Source of the DNA: Yinghuangia elevatio
Lineage (GTDB): Bacteria > Actinomycetota > Actinomycetes > Streptomycetales > Streptomycetaceae
DNA: 64,000 bases
Assembly: GCF_040649515.1 (NCBI RefSeq)
Contig: NZ_JBEZFP010000002.1
Span: 1-64,000, forward strand
Direction of reading: 5' to 3'
The position numbers and the translations under genes are program-made. Numbering within the stretch: position 1 is the first letter of the stretch; each line of letters begins with the position of its first letter. This document shows positions 34,017 to 42,576 of this stretch, piece by piece. Below the pieces are notes generated by a model. That model was not told where the DNA came from and made no database searches. It was given only the letters and a program-made list of their open reading frames with translations.

Positions 34017-36500
34017 TCACTTGTCGGACGGCGGCAGCGGGTTCGGCTCTGTGTTCGGCTCTGTGTTCGGCTCCGGGTTCGGCTCTGTGACCGGCTTTCC
34101 GTCCGGCTTCCTGTCCGGGGCCGTGTCCGGCTCCGCGTCCGGGACTGGGTCCGGAGCCGTGCGCCGCGGGCGGATCCGTGCCAGGTCCCGGGCGACGGCG
34201 TTCAGCCATGTCTCCAGGTCGATCATCAGCGGCAGGGCGGCGCTGTCGCGTCCGGCGGTCTCGTCACCCCCGGGCGCGAGCAGTGCCGCCGGGACGACCT
34301 GCTCATATCCCGGCTGCGGCGCCGCGTTCACCCGGCCGTCCAGCACCTCGGCGGCGAGAACCCCGCATGCCTGCGCCAGTTCACGGCCGCGTGCGGTGAA
34401 CGCCGAAATCGCGTCCGGCGCCCTGGGGCGCGGGGACTGACGGTGGCCGTCCAGGAGTTCCTGGGCACCCAACAGCGCGTGGTGCGCCGCGATGAGGACG
34501 GCCTGCAAGTCGATCGGCCGCCGGACGCGCGGGCCCTGGGCCTCACCCTGCAACTGCGCGAACGACGACTGCGCGAGCCGCAGGGCGTGCCGGGTGTCTG
34601 CGACGGACGGCGGCGTGGCTGGGACGGCATGCGGAGTGTCTGCCGCGGATGCCGCAGTGTCTGCCGCGGACGGCGAGGCGCCTGCGACGGGTGGCGGGCC
34701 GGGCGGGTCGACGTCGTGCAGCATCGCGGACGTCGTCGCCTCGACGGTGTGGCCCAGACTGCGCAGCAGACGCGCCATGGCCCGCAGCACTTCTGAACTC
34801 GCGCCGCGCGGCCACGCCAACACCCCGCACACCAGGCCGATCAGGCAGCCGGTGGCCACGTCCAGAATGCGCGCCTGGGCCAGCTCCCAGTTCGCGGGCG
34901 CCAGTTGCGCGAACGCGGACGCGACCACCAGCGTGAACAACCCCTGAGCCCAGGCCACGCCGAGCATCGGCCCGACCGAGAAGGCGATCAGCATCGCGGG
35001 GGCGAGCACCGCGGCGTACGCGCCCGTGTGCTGCCCGAATCCGATCAGCAGACCTGCCGCGGCCAGAGCGCCCGCGAACGTGCCGACCAGGGCCAGGCGG
35101 ACATTGCGCCAGGTCCCCATGGCGCTGGTGCGGGTCAGGGTCAGCACCGCGAGCAGCACCCAGAACCCGTGGGCCAGATCTAGGGCCCCCGCGGTCAGGC
35201 GGGCGAGCGACAGGCCGACGGTGATCCGGACGGCGTTCTGGAAGTACACCGAGCGCGGTGTGAGGTTCCCGCGTACGCGCCGCCAGTACAGGGACGGCGT
35301 GGACCGGCGTGCGTACCAGAACACCGACTCCGGATGCAGCGGACGGGCCCGGCGGCCGTCGACCGCGACGCGTACCGACGACTTCACGATCTGCGCGGAC
35401 ACCGAGGTGGCCAGGACGGCTGCCTGGTGGCGCAGCACCCCCGGCGGCGGACGCGTGGCGGCCGGGCGGCGGGCCTGCGCCAGACGCTCGTCCTGGAAAG
35501 CCTCGATCGCCTCGTCCATGCGGGTGGGCGGAGGCGCCGGACCGCCGCGCAGCGCGCGTTCGGTGTGCCGGCAGCTCTCGGCCACGCGCGTGAGCAGCGA
35601 ACGCGAGGCCTGATCGCGTACGGCCGGCGCCCGGACGTCCAAAGCCTGCAACTGCGCGAGCAGTTCACGGGTCGCGCTGCCCGCCTGGGCGAGGGCGCGA
35701 TTGGTGCGGCCCGCCCCGGCGGGACGCTCGGCGGGCGGCAGCAGCGCCGGGCGCAGGGCTTCTCCCGCGTCTGAGAGGCGGTCCAACGGGGTGTCCGGTG
35801 CGGTTTCCAGTGCGGTTTCCAGTGCGGTGTCCGGTGAGATGTCCGGTGAGGTGTGCGAGGGATTGGCAGGTGCGTTGGTCGGCCCCTGCCTCGGCTCGGC
35901 GGCCAACTTCGCGGCGGCCAGGCCCGCGGTGCGGATCGCATCGGCGAGGAGGCGGCGGTACGGCTTCTCCGGGCCGGGCACCGGCAGCACCCACGCCTCG
36001 GCGGCGGCGAGCAGGAGCATGCCGATCGCCGCCCCCGCCAGCCGTCCGGGCAGGTGGTCCGGGGCGTACGGCGGGAACGACGGCAAGATGTACATCAGTT
36101 GGAGCCCCGGCGCGGCACCGGCCGGGCGAGGTCCCGCGACGGGGGCGAACGCGAGGCAGAACCCCACGACCACCATGCCTGCGACCGCCGCCGCGGTGTG
36201 CACGGCGAGCGCCGTACCCATCGCGACCAGGCCGAGGGCGACGGGGAGGGCGGCCAGGACGACCGTCGCCCGCTGGCGTCCCGAACCGGGGATCCGCGAG
36301 AGCGCGCCCATGGCCACAGCGCCGAACAACGCGTAGATGGCCGTTTCGGGGCGGCCGAACGCGTACCGGCACGCGTAGAACCCGAGCGAGGCGGCCAGCG
36401 TGACCCGAAGCGCGCGACGCACAATCTGCCGGCGGTCCGGGAGGTCCGGGAGGTCCGGGAGGTCCGGGCGGTCGTCGGCGGGTCTGCCGGTTGTCGCCAT
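34017..36500 (-). CDS. FUSC-family membrane protein (aromatic-acid exporter-like)
   Basis: An 827-residue transporter with two blocks of hydrophobic segments. The first block covers about residues 25-175 and the second, with the FUSC-like R-I-T-V-G-L-S-L-A, about residues 425-590; each is followed by a helical cytoplasmic part. Two tracts are built from in-frame 12-bp repeats: a Pro/Asp/Thr/Glu region near residue 215 and the C-terminal T-E-P-N tail. The start is uncertain: ATG at 36500 is used, but ATG 36566 or GTG 36581 are in frame. The early D-L-P-repeat comes from 9-bp repeats. Family members export hydroxylated aromatic acids or support cell-envelope integrity. Confidence 0.8.
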   Translation of the reverse strand: MATTGRPADDRPDLPDLPDLPDRRQIVRRALRVTLAASLGFYACRYAFGRPETAIYALFGAVAMGALSRIPGSGRQRATVVLAALPVALGLVAMGTALAVHTAAAVAGMVVVGFCLAFAPVAGPRPAGAAPGLQLMYILPSFPPYAPDHLPGRLAGAAIGMLLLAAAEAWVLPVPGPEKPYRRLLADAIRTAGLAAAKLAAEPRQGPTNAPANPSHTSPDISPDTALETALETAPDTPLDRLSDAGEALRPALLPPAERPAGAGRTNRALAQAGSATRELLAQLQALDVRAPAVRDQASRSLLTRVAESCRHTERALRGGPAPPPTRMDEAIEAFQDERLAQARRPAATRPPPGVLRHQAAVLATSVSAQIVKSSVRVAVDGRRARPLHPESVFWYARRSTPSLYWRRVRGNLTPRSVYFQNAVRITVGLSLARLTAGALDLAHGFWVLLAVLTLTRTSAMGTWRNVRLALVGTFAGALAAAGLLIGFGQHTGAYAAVLAPAMLIAFSVGPMLGVAWAQGLFTLVVASAFAQLAPANWELAQARILDVATGCLIGLVCGVLAWPRGASSEVLRAMARLLRSLGHTVEATTSAMLHDVDPPGPPPVAGASPSAADTAASAADTPHAVPATPPSVADTRHALRLAQSSFAQLQGEAQGPRVRRPIDLQAVLIAAHHALLGAQELLDGHRQSPRPRAPDAISAFTARGRELAQACGVLAAEVLDGRVNAAPQPGYEQVVPAALLAPGGDETAGRDSAALPLMIDLETWLNAVARDLARIRPRRTAPDPVPDAEPDTAPDRKPDGKPVTEPNPEPNTEPNTEPNPLPPSDK

Positions 36501-36646
36501 TGCTTGTCCCGTCACCAGGTACGCGGCCTGTCGGGCCGGGGCTCTCTCCGGCTCCCCGACTGCCATTGTCGGCCGTGGCACCCCGACACGCAGCCGGGAG
36601 GTGGGGCCAGTGGCACCTGGAACGGGTGGCAGTTGGTGGGTGGTGT

Positions 36647-36758
36647 TCCGTGGGGGCGGCGCTACGCATGGGTGGCGCTACGCATGGGCGGCGCTATGCA
36701 TGGGTGGCGCTGCGAACGGGAGGTGTTACGTATGGGTGGCGCTATGCATAGGTGGCGC
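36647..36758. repeat. Seven-copy 16-bp tandem repeat
   Basis: Seven 16-bp units start at 36647, 36663, 36679, 36695, 36711, 36727 and 36743; the consensus is TACGCATGGGTGGCGC and the fifth copy is most diverged. The whole gap 36501-36881 contains this array and the hairpin that follows; no gene is supported. Confidence 0.9.
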
Positions 36759-36809
36759 TCGTCGGCCGCTTGAGGTGACCGCGCGGGCCATGAGACACCA
36801 TCATGAGCT

Positions 36810-36855
36810 GCGTCTCCGTCCGCCCGTCAGCTCCCGTACGGGCGGACGGAGACGC
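36810..36855. terminator. 18-bp perfect hairpin at the end of the small biosynthetic cluster
   Basis: Arms 36810-36827 and 36838-36855 are exact complements around a ten-base loop, 26 bases beyond the stop of the minus-strand monooxygenase-like gene. Confidence 0.85.
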
Positions 36856-36881
36856 GCCTTCCATGACCGCGCCCCGGAGGG

Positions 36882-37241
36882 TCACGCTTCCGCGGCCGGG
36901 CCGGGGCCTGTCTCGCGGACGACGCGGTACGTCGGCGCGCCCGTCATACGGGGTTCGGCCTTGCCGGTGAGGCTGTCGAGCGCCGCCTGTATGGCGGCCA
37001 TGCGTCCGTCGGTGTCGGAGGTCGCCACGAAGTCCCGGTAGGCGGCTTCGCTCTCCCAGGCGACGATGTTGTAGACGCGGGTGCCGTCGGTGCTGACATG
37101 GAACCTGGCCGAGCGGTAGCCGGGGTAGAAGCGGACCCAGCGCTCCTGGATCGCGGCGAAGGCGTCGACCAGTTCGGCCTGCGTCGCGGGGCCGTCCACG
37201 GTGTAGTCGATGATCGAGTAGAAGCCGTTGTCGGTGCTCAT
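36882..37241 (-). CDS. Antibiotic biosynthesis monooxygenase (ABM)-family protein
   Basis: A 119-residue dimeric alpha/beta-barrel protein. It starts I-I-D-Y-T-V-D-G, continues R-F-Y-P-G-Y-R-S-A-R-F-H and R-V-Y-N-I-V-A-W-E-S-E-A-A-Y near residue 60, the pattern of cofactor-free ABM oxygenases and polyketide cyclases. CAGGAG precedes the ATG. Last gene of a five-gene minus-strand group with a ketosynthase and acyl carrier protein, where an ABM protein would act as an oxygenase or cyclase on the product. Catalytic residues cannot be assigned by eye. Confidence 0.82.
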   Translation of the reverse strand: MSTDNGFYSIIDYTVDGPATQAELVDAFAAIQERWVRFYPGYRSARFHVSTDGTRVYNIVAWESEAAYRDFVATSDTDGRMAAIQAALDSLTGKAEPRMTGAPTYRVVRETGPGPAAEA

Positions 37242-37344
37242 GGCGGTCTCCTGGTTGCGATGGCGGTTGTGGTCGGGGTCGCGACTGCGGTTGGGAGTTG
37301 GGGGTGCGGTTGGCGATGGGGACGGCGAACGGGGTGCGCCCGGG

Positions 37345-38283
37345 TCAGGGGACGAGCAGGACGACCTTGCCGCGCCCGTGGCCGACCGCCACCTCGCGCT
37401 GGGCGTCCGCGGCACGGGCGAGGGGGTAGGTGCGGCGTACGTGGACCTTGAGCGCGCCGCGCGCGTACAGCTCGGCGGCATGCGCGAGCCGTGAGACGTG
37501 GCGCAGCGACGGGTCCGTGGTGCGGATCCCGCCCGCGGTCGCCCGGTGGTGGTCGACCAGGGTGATGACGCGGGCGGCGTCCACGAGTTCGAGGGCGGCG
37601 TCGAGGGACGCCCCGCCCGCGCCGTCGAGCAGCGCGTCGATCCCGTCGGGGGCGGCGGCACGCAGACGGTCGGCCGTGCCGGGCCCGTACGCCACCGGAA
37701 TCGCGCCGAGTTCGCGCAGGTACGCATGGTTCTCCGGGCGGGCCGTGCCGATGACCGTCGCACCCAGCTCGCGCGCCAACTGCACGGCGATCGTGCCCAC
37801 GTTGCCCGCGGCGGCGTTGACGAGGACCGTCTCGCCCGCCTTGACCCCGAGCATCTCCAAGGCGATGGACGAGGTCTGCGCACCGGAGTTCAGTCCGCCC
37901 GCGACCTCCCACGGCATGTCGGCCGGCTTGACGGTCACGTGTTCGACCGGCACGACGATGTGCTCGGCGTAGCTGTTCAGGATCGAGAAACCGGCGACTT
38001 CGGTGCCGACCGTGATCTCCGCGCCCAGCGCGTTCGCCGTCACGCCCGGGCCGACCGCGTCCACGACACCGGCGAACTCGTTGCCGGGGATGCGGGGCAG
38101 CGGGGCTACTTCGGTCAGGTACGCGGGCACCCAGCCTTCGACCACCGCGACGTCGAACGGCTGTACGCCGGCTGCCTTCACCCGTACGCGTACCTCGCCG
38201 GCGCCGGGCTCGGGGGTGGCCACGTCGGCCAGGTGCAGGACCTCGGGCCCGCCGGGGGTGTGGAAGAGGGCTGCCTTGCTCAT
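37345..38283 (-). CDS. MDR-superfamily NADP-dependent oxidoreductase (quinone/enoyl reductase type)
   Basis: A 312-residue zinc-independent MDR protein. The GroES-like part has G-V-Q-P-F-D-V-A near residue 39 and I-P-G-N-E-F-A-G near residue 64; the Rossmann part has N-A-A-A-G-N-V-G-T near residue 152. It lacks zinc-ligand cysteines and resembles quinone or enoyl reductases, including those in polyketide pathways. It lies 103 bases upstream of the ABM gene and 137 bases after the acyl carrier protein gene, all on one strand, so it may reduce a carrier-bound or released intermediate. Confidence 0.87.
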   Translation of the reverse strand: MSKAALFHTPGGPEVLHLADVATPEPGAGEVRVRVKAAGVQPFDVAVVEGWVPAYLTEVAPLPRIPGNEFAGVVDAVGPGVTANALGAEITVGTEVAGFSILNSYAEHIVVPVEHVTVKPADMPWEVAGGLNSGAQTSSIALEMLGVKAGETVLVNAAAGNVGTIAVQLARELGATVIGTARPENHAYLRELGAIPVAYGPGTADRLRAAAPDGIDALLDGAGGASLDAALELVDAARVITLVDHHRATAGGIRTTDPSLRHVSRLAHAAELYARGALKVHVRRTYPLARAADAQREVAVGHGRGKVVLLVP

Positions 38284-38420
38284 CGTGGGCTCCTCGGGCG
38301 TCGTGACTCGGCGGCCTGGCGGCTCTGGGGTTCAGCCGCTCGTTGTTGCCGGTCACGAAGCTATGCGGGCCCGATGAGGGGCGAATCCGTAGAACTACGG
38401 GAGTTCCGCGGGGGTCGGGC

Positions 38421-38663
38421 TCAGCTCTTGGCGGCGGCGACCATCCGGTCCAACTTGTCGCTCAACTCGGCGAGTGTCTGGCTCCGGTCGACGCCCGAGA
38501 TCTGCACGCCCAGTTGCTCGGTCAGGCTCACGCTCAGCTCGACGAGCGCCAGGGAGTCGAGGAACAGGTCGTCGAGGGCGGTGTCCGGGGCGACCGCTTC
38601 CGCGGGGCGGCCGAGGGTCGTGGTGAGCACCGTGGCGATCGTGTCGTACGTGGAGCCGGGCAT
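38421..38663 (-). CDS. Acyl carrier protein
   Basis: An 80-residue carrier protein. The phosphopantetheine site is S37 in L-D-S-L-A-L-V-E, with the usual helix pattern around it and an acidic loop D-T-A-L-D-D before it. It differs from the primary-metabolism ACP consensus D-S-L-D/D-S-V-E. It sits after a single ketosynthase gene and therefore probably carries the chain for that enzyme. GAGG lies upstream of the ATG. Confidence 0.9.
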   Translation of the reverse strand: MPGSTYDTIATVLTTTLGRPAEAVAPDTALDDLFLDSLALVELSVSLTEQLGVQISGVDRSQTLAELSDKLDRMVAAAKS

Positions 38664-38719
38664 GGCTTCCTCCGAGAGGTGGTGGGGGTGGTGAGAGAAG
38701 GTGGCGTGGGGGCGGGGAT

Positions 38720-38751
38720 GCGGTGGTGCGGTGATGCGGTGATGCGGTGGT
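38720..38751. repeat. Four 8-bp tandem repeats between the ACP and ketosynthase genes
   Basis: Units of GCGGTGRT at 38720, 38728, 38736 and 38744. The 188-base gap also holds short GAGGCC repeats further right; nothing coding is seen. Confidence 0.7.
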
Positions 38752-38851
38752 GGGGCGGTTGGGCCTGGGCGTACGGCCTGGGTCCACGGCCTGCGTGTGG
38801 GACCGGGGGCCGACGCCGAGGCCGAGGCCGAGGCTAGGGCCGGGGGCAGGG

Positions 38852-40075
38852 CTACGGTGTGGTGAAGACGAGGACGGCGTTCTGGCCGCCGAACCCGAAG
38901 GAGGTTGTCGCCACCGCGTCCATGCGCAGGCCCCGGGGGACCTTGGTGACAACGTCCAAGTCGATGTCCGGGTCTTGGCGTTCGAGGTTGGCAGTGGGCG
39001 GGACAACCTGGTGCCGAAGGCTCAGGACGGAGGCGGCGGCCTCGACGGCTCCGGCGGCGCCGATGGTGTGGCCCAGCGCGCCCTTGTTGGCGGTGACGAC
39101 GGGCGGGCGCTCGAACACCGCCTTCAGCGCCCGGAATTCGGCCGCGTCGTTGAGCCGGGTTCCGGTGCCGTGCGCGTTGACGTGTGCGATGTCCGGGGCG
39201 GACAGACCGGCATCCGCGATGGCCGCGTGCAGCGCCTGTGCCGCGCCCGCGCCTTCGGGATGGGGAGCGGTGGGGTGGTGGGCGTCGCAGGAGGCGCCGT
39301 ACCCGGCCAGGACCGCCAACGGCACCGCGCCGCGTGCCCGGGCGTGGTCGGCGTGCTCCAGGACCAGCATGCCCGCGCCCTCGGCGAGCACGAAGCCGTC
39401 ACGGTCGGCGTCGAACGGCCGGGAGGCGCCCGCCGGGTCGTAGGTGCGCCGGGAGAGCGCGCGCATCTGGCCGAACGCGGCGCACGGGACGGGCGAGCAC
39501 ATCGACTCGGCGCCGCCCGCGACGATCACGTCGCACATGCCGGTGCGCAGCATCGCCAGTGCCGTCCCGATGGCGGTCGCGCCCGACGCACACGCGGTGC
39601 TGGTGACGAGGTTCGGCCCGCGGGCGCCGAGGTCCAGACCGATCTCGGCGGCGGACATGTTCGGGATCGTGCGCGGCAGGAACCTCGGTGATACGAGGTG
39701 GTGTTGACCGCGCTCCATCTTCGCGCAGACGTCCCCGACCGGGGACAGGGAGGCGGTCGCCGTACCCGCGACGACCCCGACCCGCTCGTTCTGGCACGTG
39801 CTCGGGTCCAGGCCGGCGTACGCCACGGCTTCGCGGGCCGCGACCACGGCCATTGCGGCGAACCGCTCCAACCGGGCGGCGAGTACACCCCCGAGCAGCC
39901 GCGCCGCGTCGAAGTCCGGCACCCGGCACGAGAAGTCGGTGGGGAGCCCGGCCAGTTCGGGGTCGCGCCGGGCGGTGGGGGTCCCGGCGAGCAGGCCGTT
40001 CCAGGTGGCGTCCACACCGATCCCGGCCGGGGTGACCAGTCCGATGCCGGTGACCACGACGTCGCGTACCTTCAC
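38852..40075 (-). CDS. Beta-ketoacyl-ACP synthase (KAS II / FabF-like)
   Basis: A 407-residue condensing enzyme. The nucleophile is C162 in S-T-A-C-A-S-G, with H302 in N-A-H-G-T-G-T, K331 in T-A-N-K and H336 in L-G-H-T-I-G-A-A-G, so the active site is complete. It is of FabF type and has no chain-length-factor partner beside it, unlike type II polyketide clusters. I chose the GTG at 40075, which follows GGAG with six bases spacing, over the TTG at 40087. It lies between a serine-hydrolase gene (41 bases upstream) and the ACP gene, suggesting a dedicated chain-building pair. Confidence 0.9.
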   Translation of the reverse strand: MKVRDVVVTGIGLVTPAGIGVDATWNGLLAGTPTARRDPELAGLPTDFSCRVPDFDAARLLGGVLAARLERFAAMAVVAAREAVAYAGLDPSTCQNERVGVVAGTATASLSPVGDVCAKMERGQHHLVSPRFLPRTIPNMSAAEIGLDLGARGPNLVTSTACASGATAIGTALAMLRTGMCDVIVAGGAESMCSPVPCAAFGQMRALSRRTYDPAGASRPFDADRDGFVLAEGAGMLVLEHADHARARGAVPLAVLAGYGASCDAHHPTAPHPEGAGAAQALHAAIADAGLSAPDIAHVNAHGTGTRLNDAAEFRALKAVFERPPVVTANKGALGHTIGAAGAVEAAASVLSLRHQVVPPTANLERQDPDIDLDVVTKVPRGLRMDAVATTSFGFGGQNAVLVFTTP

Positions 40076-40116
40076 AGCAGGCTCCAATCAGATGCGTTCG
40101 CAAAGACGTTCGCGGG

Positions 40117-41499
40117 TCAGGAGACTTTGCGGAGGGTGCGTTCGCGGGCGTAGATGTAGCGGCTGCCGTCGGGGAGGACGTGCAGCGTCACCGGGATGGG
40201 GTACGCCCCGTCGCACTCGAAGCCCGCGAGCAACGTGTCGGTGACCGGGACGAGCCGCGTCTCGCGGGGCATCAGGGTGCCGCGGGCCCCGCCGCCCGCG
40301 AAGCGGGGCCGGAGCCAGATGCCGGAGCCGTCGCGTTCCAGTCGCGCTTCGGCGGGCGAGCAGCGGTACGTGCCGAGGAAGGGCTCGATGTCGACGTCCG
40401 CCGGTGTGTTTGGAGCCTCGAACCGGCGTACGGTCACGCCCGCGAGCGCAGCCAGGTCGTCGCGTACGTCCGACCGCAGCGCCATGTTGTCACCGCCGTT
40501 CGAGCACAAGGCGATCGCGAGCGACGGGTTCTCAACGGCGTACAGGTACGTGAGCAGCCCGGGCAACTCGCCGCCGTGCCCATAGGTCGAGGAGTGCTTG
40601 CCCGGGTAGAGGCGCCAGCCGAGTCCGCGGTAACCGCCGCCCCAGGCACAGGGCATCGGTGCCTGCGGTTCGCGCATCGCCTTGACGGCGGCGGGCGGCA
40701 GGTTGCTTTCGGCGTCGGACATGTGTGCCATCGCGAACCGCACCATGTCGCCTGCGGTGGCGCAGAATCCGCTGCCGGGGCCCATGACCCTCGGGGTGTC
40801 CCAGCGCAGTGGCGCGGGGGTGGGAACGGGGGCGGACACGCGCCCGGGGTCGAGGGAGGAGAGGGCGGGGGCGGAGGGGGCGCGGTGGCCGGGTACGCGG
40901 CGGGCGTGGTCGGCCAAGTCGGGGCGCGTCACGGTGTCGTGCAGGCCGAGGGGGTCGAGCAGGAGGTCGCGCACGGCCGACTCCCAGACCTTGCCGGTCA
41001 GGCGTTCGACGAGGCGTCCGGCGATCAGGAAGCCCGCATGGGAGTACGCGCCGAGCGCGCCCAGCGGGTGGAGTTGGCCGAGGTCGGTGCAGGAAGCGAG
41101 GTAGCGCTCCAGGCAGTCGTCGTCCGAACCGACGTCGGGGAATACGCCGTTCTCCAGGCCGCTGGTGTGGCTGAGGAGGTGTCGTACGGTCAAATACCGC
41201 GTCGTGGCGGGGTCGGCGACCCGGAAGCCCGACAGGACTTCGCACACACGCGTGTCCAGCTCGACCGCGCCCTGCGCCACCAACTGCATGACCGCGGTGG
41301 CGGTGTAGACCTTGGTGATCGAACCGATCTGGAACATCGCGTCGTTGCCCATCGGGGCGCCGGTGGCCTTGTCGAGCACCCCGACCGCAACCTCGTGGAC
41401 CTCCCCGCCCACACCGATCGCCAGTGTGGCTCCCGGGACATCGTGGAGGCGGCACAACTCCTGCAACCGCTCGCTCCAACGGGAGTAGTCGAAGTCCAT
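40117..41499 (-). CDS. Class C beta-lactamase-fold serine hydrolase / possible acyltransferase
   Basis: A 460-residue serine hydrolase. S60-I-T-K63 gives the nucleophile and base, Y152-S-H is the second motif and Y-G-H-G-G near residue 315 is the third. A C-terminal beta-domain of about 110 residues follows, as in many esterase or D-aminopeptidase-like members. There is no signal peptide, so it acts inside the cell and is not a classical beta-lactamase. In its position at the head of a ketosynthase-ACP group it could release or transfer the acyl chain, as known for the related fungal LovD acyltransferase; this is inference. Confidence 0.85.
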   Translation of the reverse strand: MDFDYSRWSERLQELCRLHDVPGATLAIGVGGEVHEVAVGVLDKATGAPMGNDAMFQIGSITKVYTATAVMQLVAQGAVELDTRVCEVLSGFRVADPATTRYLTVRHLLSHTSGLENGVFPDVGSDDDCLERYLASCTDLGQLHPLGALGAYSHAGFLIAGRLVERLTGKVWESAVRDLLLDPLGLHDTVTRPDLADHARRVPGHRAPSAPALSSLDPGRVSAPVPTPAPLRWDTPRVMGPGSGFCATAGDMVRFAMAHMSDAESNLPPAAVKAMREPQAPMPCAWGGGYRGLGWRLYPGKHSSTYGHGGELPGLLTYLYAVENPSLAIALCSNGGDNMALRSDVRDDLAALAGVTVRRFEAPNTPADVDIEPFLGTYRCSPAEARLERDGSGIWLRPRFAGGGARGTLMPRETRLVPVTDTLLAGFECDGAYPIPVTLHVLPDGSRYIYARERTLRKVS

Positions 41500-41819
41500 C
41501 AGGGAGGTGCTTCCTTTCGGTGGCGCTGTCGGCCGTGCTTGCGTCGATGCCTGCGACGGTGCTTTGGGTGGTGTCCTGGTGATGCCGGGCGTGTGGTGCC
41601 TGGGTGGTGACGGCGTCGGTGGCGGTGACGCGCATCAAAGCTACAGAGCGGATGCAGTCATGTACGAATCGTGACGTCGGGTGGCGTGGCGGGCCCGCCC
41701 GCCACCACGATTCGCCGCCCCAAGGCACTCCACGCCGGACCACGCGACCGCACCGACGTCCCCGACCCCACCGACGTCCCCCGCGCGGTCTGCCCTTTGC
41801 GCACACCCACCGCAACCGA

Positions 41820-42105
41820 CGCCCCAAGCCCCCAGCACCCACCCCCGGCAACGCGCCCGCTGTCACCGCGGTCCGCCGTCACCCACGCCCCAAGCCCCGG
41901 CGCCTACTCCCGCCAGCGCCCACCGTCACCGAGGCCCGCTGTCCCACCACGCCCCATGCCACCAGGTCTGCTCTCGGCTACGCCCACGGCCACTGAGGCC
42001 CGCTGTCACCCACGCCCCACCCCCCCGGCGCCTACTCCCGGCAACGCCCCCCGTCACCGTGGTCCGCTATCACCGACGCCCGATGCTGCCTACACTGCGG
42101 TCACC
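41820..42105. repeat. About 64-bp imperfect tandem repeat, four and a half copies
   Basis: Copies begin with CGCCCC at 41820, 41886, 41950 and 42013, and a partial one at 42077; each ends near a GTCACCGNGGYCCGCYRTCACC block. They lie in the 1077-base gap 41500-42576, whose plus strand is strikingly C-rich and G-poor from about 41690 on. Several open frames cross it but none has start signals, host-like codon use or a recognisable product. Confidence 0.75.
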
Positions 42106-42127
42106 GCGCCGTCTGTGGCTCGCGTCC

Positions 42128-42198
42128 GCCGACGCTCCTTGCGCCCGCCGTCCGCTGCCGCCGACGCTCCTTGCGCCCGCCGTCCGCTGCCGCCGACG
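42128..42198. repeat. Exact 32-bp direct repeat, two copies plus seven bases
   Basis: Bases 42128-42159 and 42160-42191 are identical, followed by the first seven bases of a third copy. Located just after the 64-bp array. Confidence 0.9.
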
Positions 42199-42576
42199 TC
42201 GCCTGTTGCCGGCGCCTCATGTTGCCGCCGTCGCCGACGCGTGATCTCGCGCGTATGAGGAGATGGTGTCCGACCCGGTCCCCACCCCCGGCGGTCCCTC
42301 TCCACCGGTTCCTCCCCCGCCCGTCCCTTCCATATCTCGGGAACGTCCGCCGCTGCCGCCAGGTGCCGACCAAGCCCCCCGACCACCCGAAACAACGAAG
42401 CCCCACCGCGTTCGAGATCCCGTTCGACACCGCGTCCCACCGCGACAACATCACGTTGCAACCCAGCAGCCCGGCGGTCTCTGACCCCGCAACCCGACGT
42501 TCCCGACAACGGGCGGCGACCCCTGGTCTCCGGACCAGCCACCCACTCCGTACCAATACTGCGGCAGCTGGCAGCC

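Noticed and set aside
36647..36758. Repeat arrays as CRISPR
   Set aside because: The units are contiguous without unique spacers, and no cas gene is present.
40117..41499. A beta-lactamase resistance gene
   Set aside because: No signal peptide for export, an extra C-terminal domain, and a biosynthetic gene context argue against it.
41671..42258. Pro/Arg-rich open frames in the C-rich gap
   Set aside because: They arise from the tandem repeats, have no start signals and show no recognisable protein.
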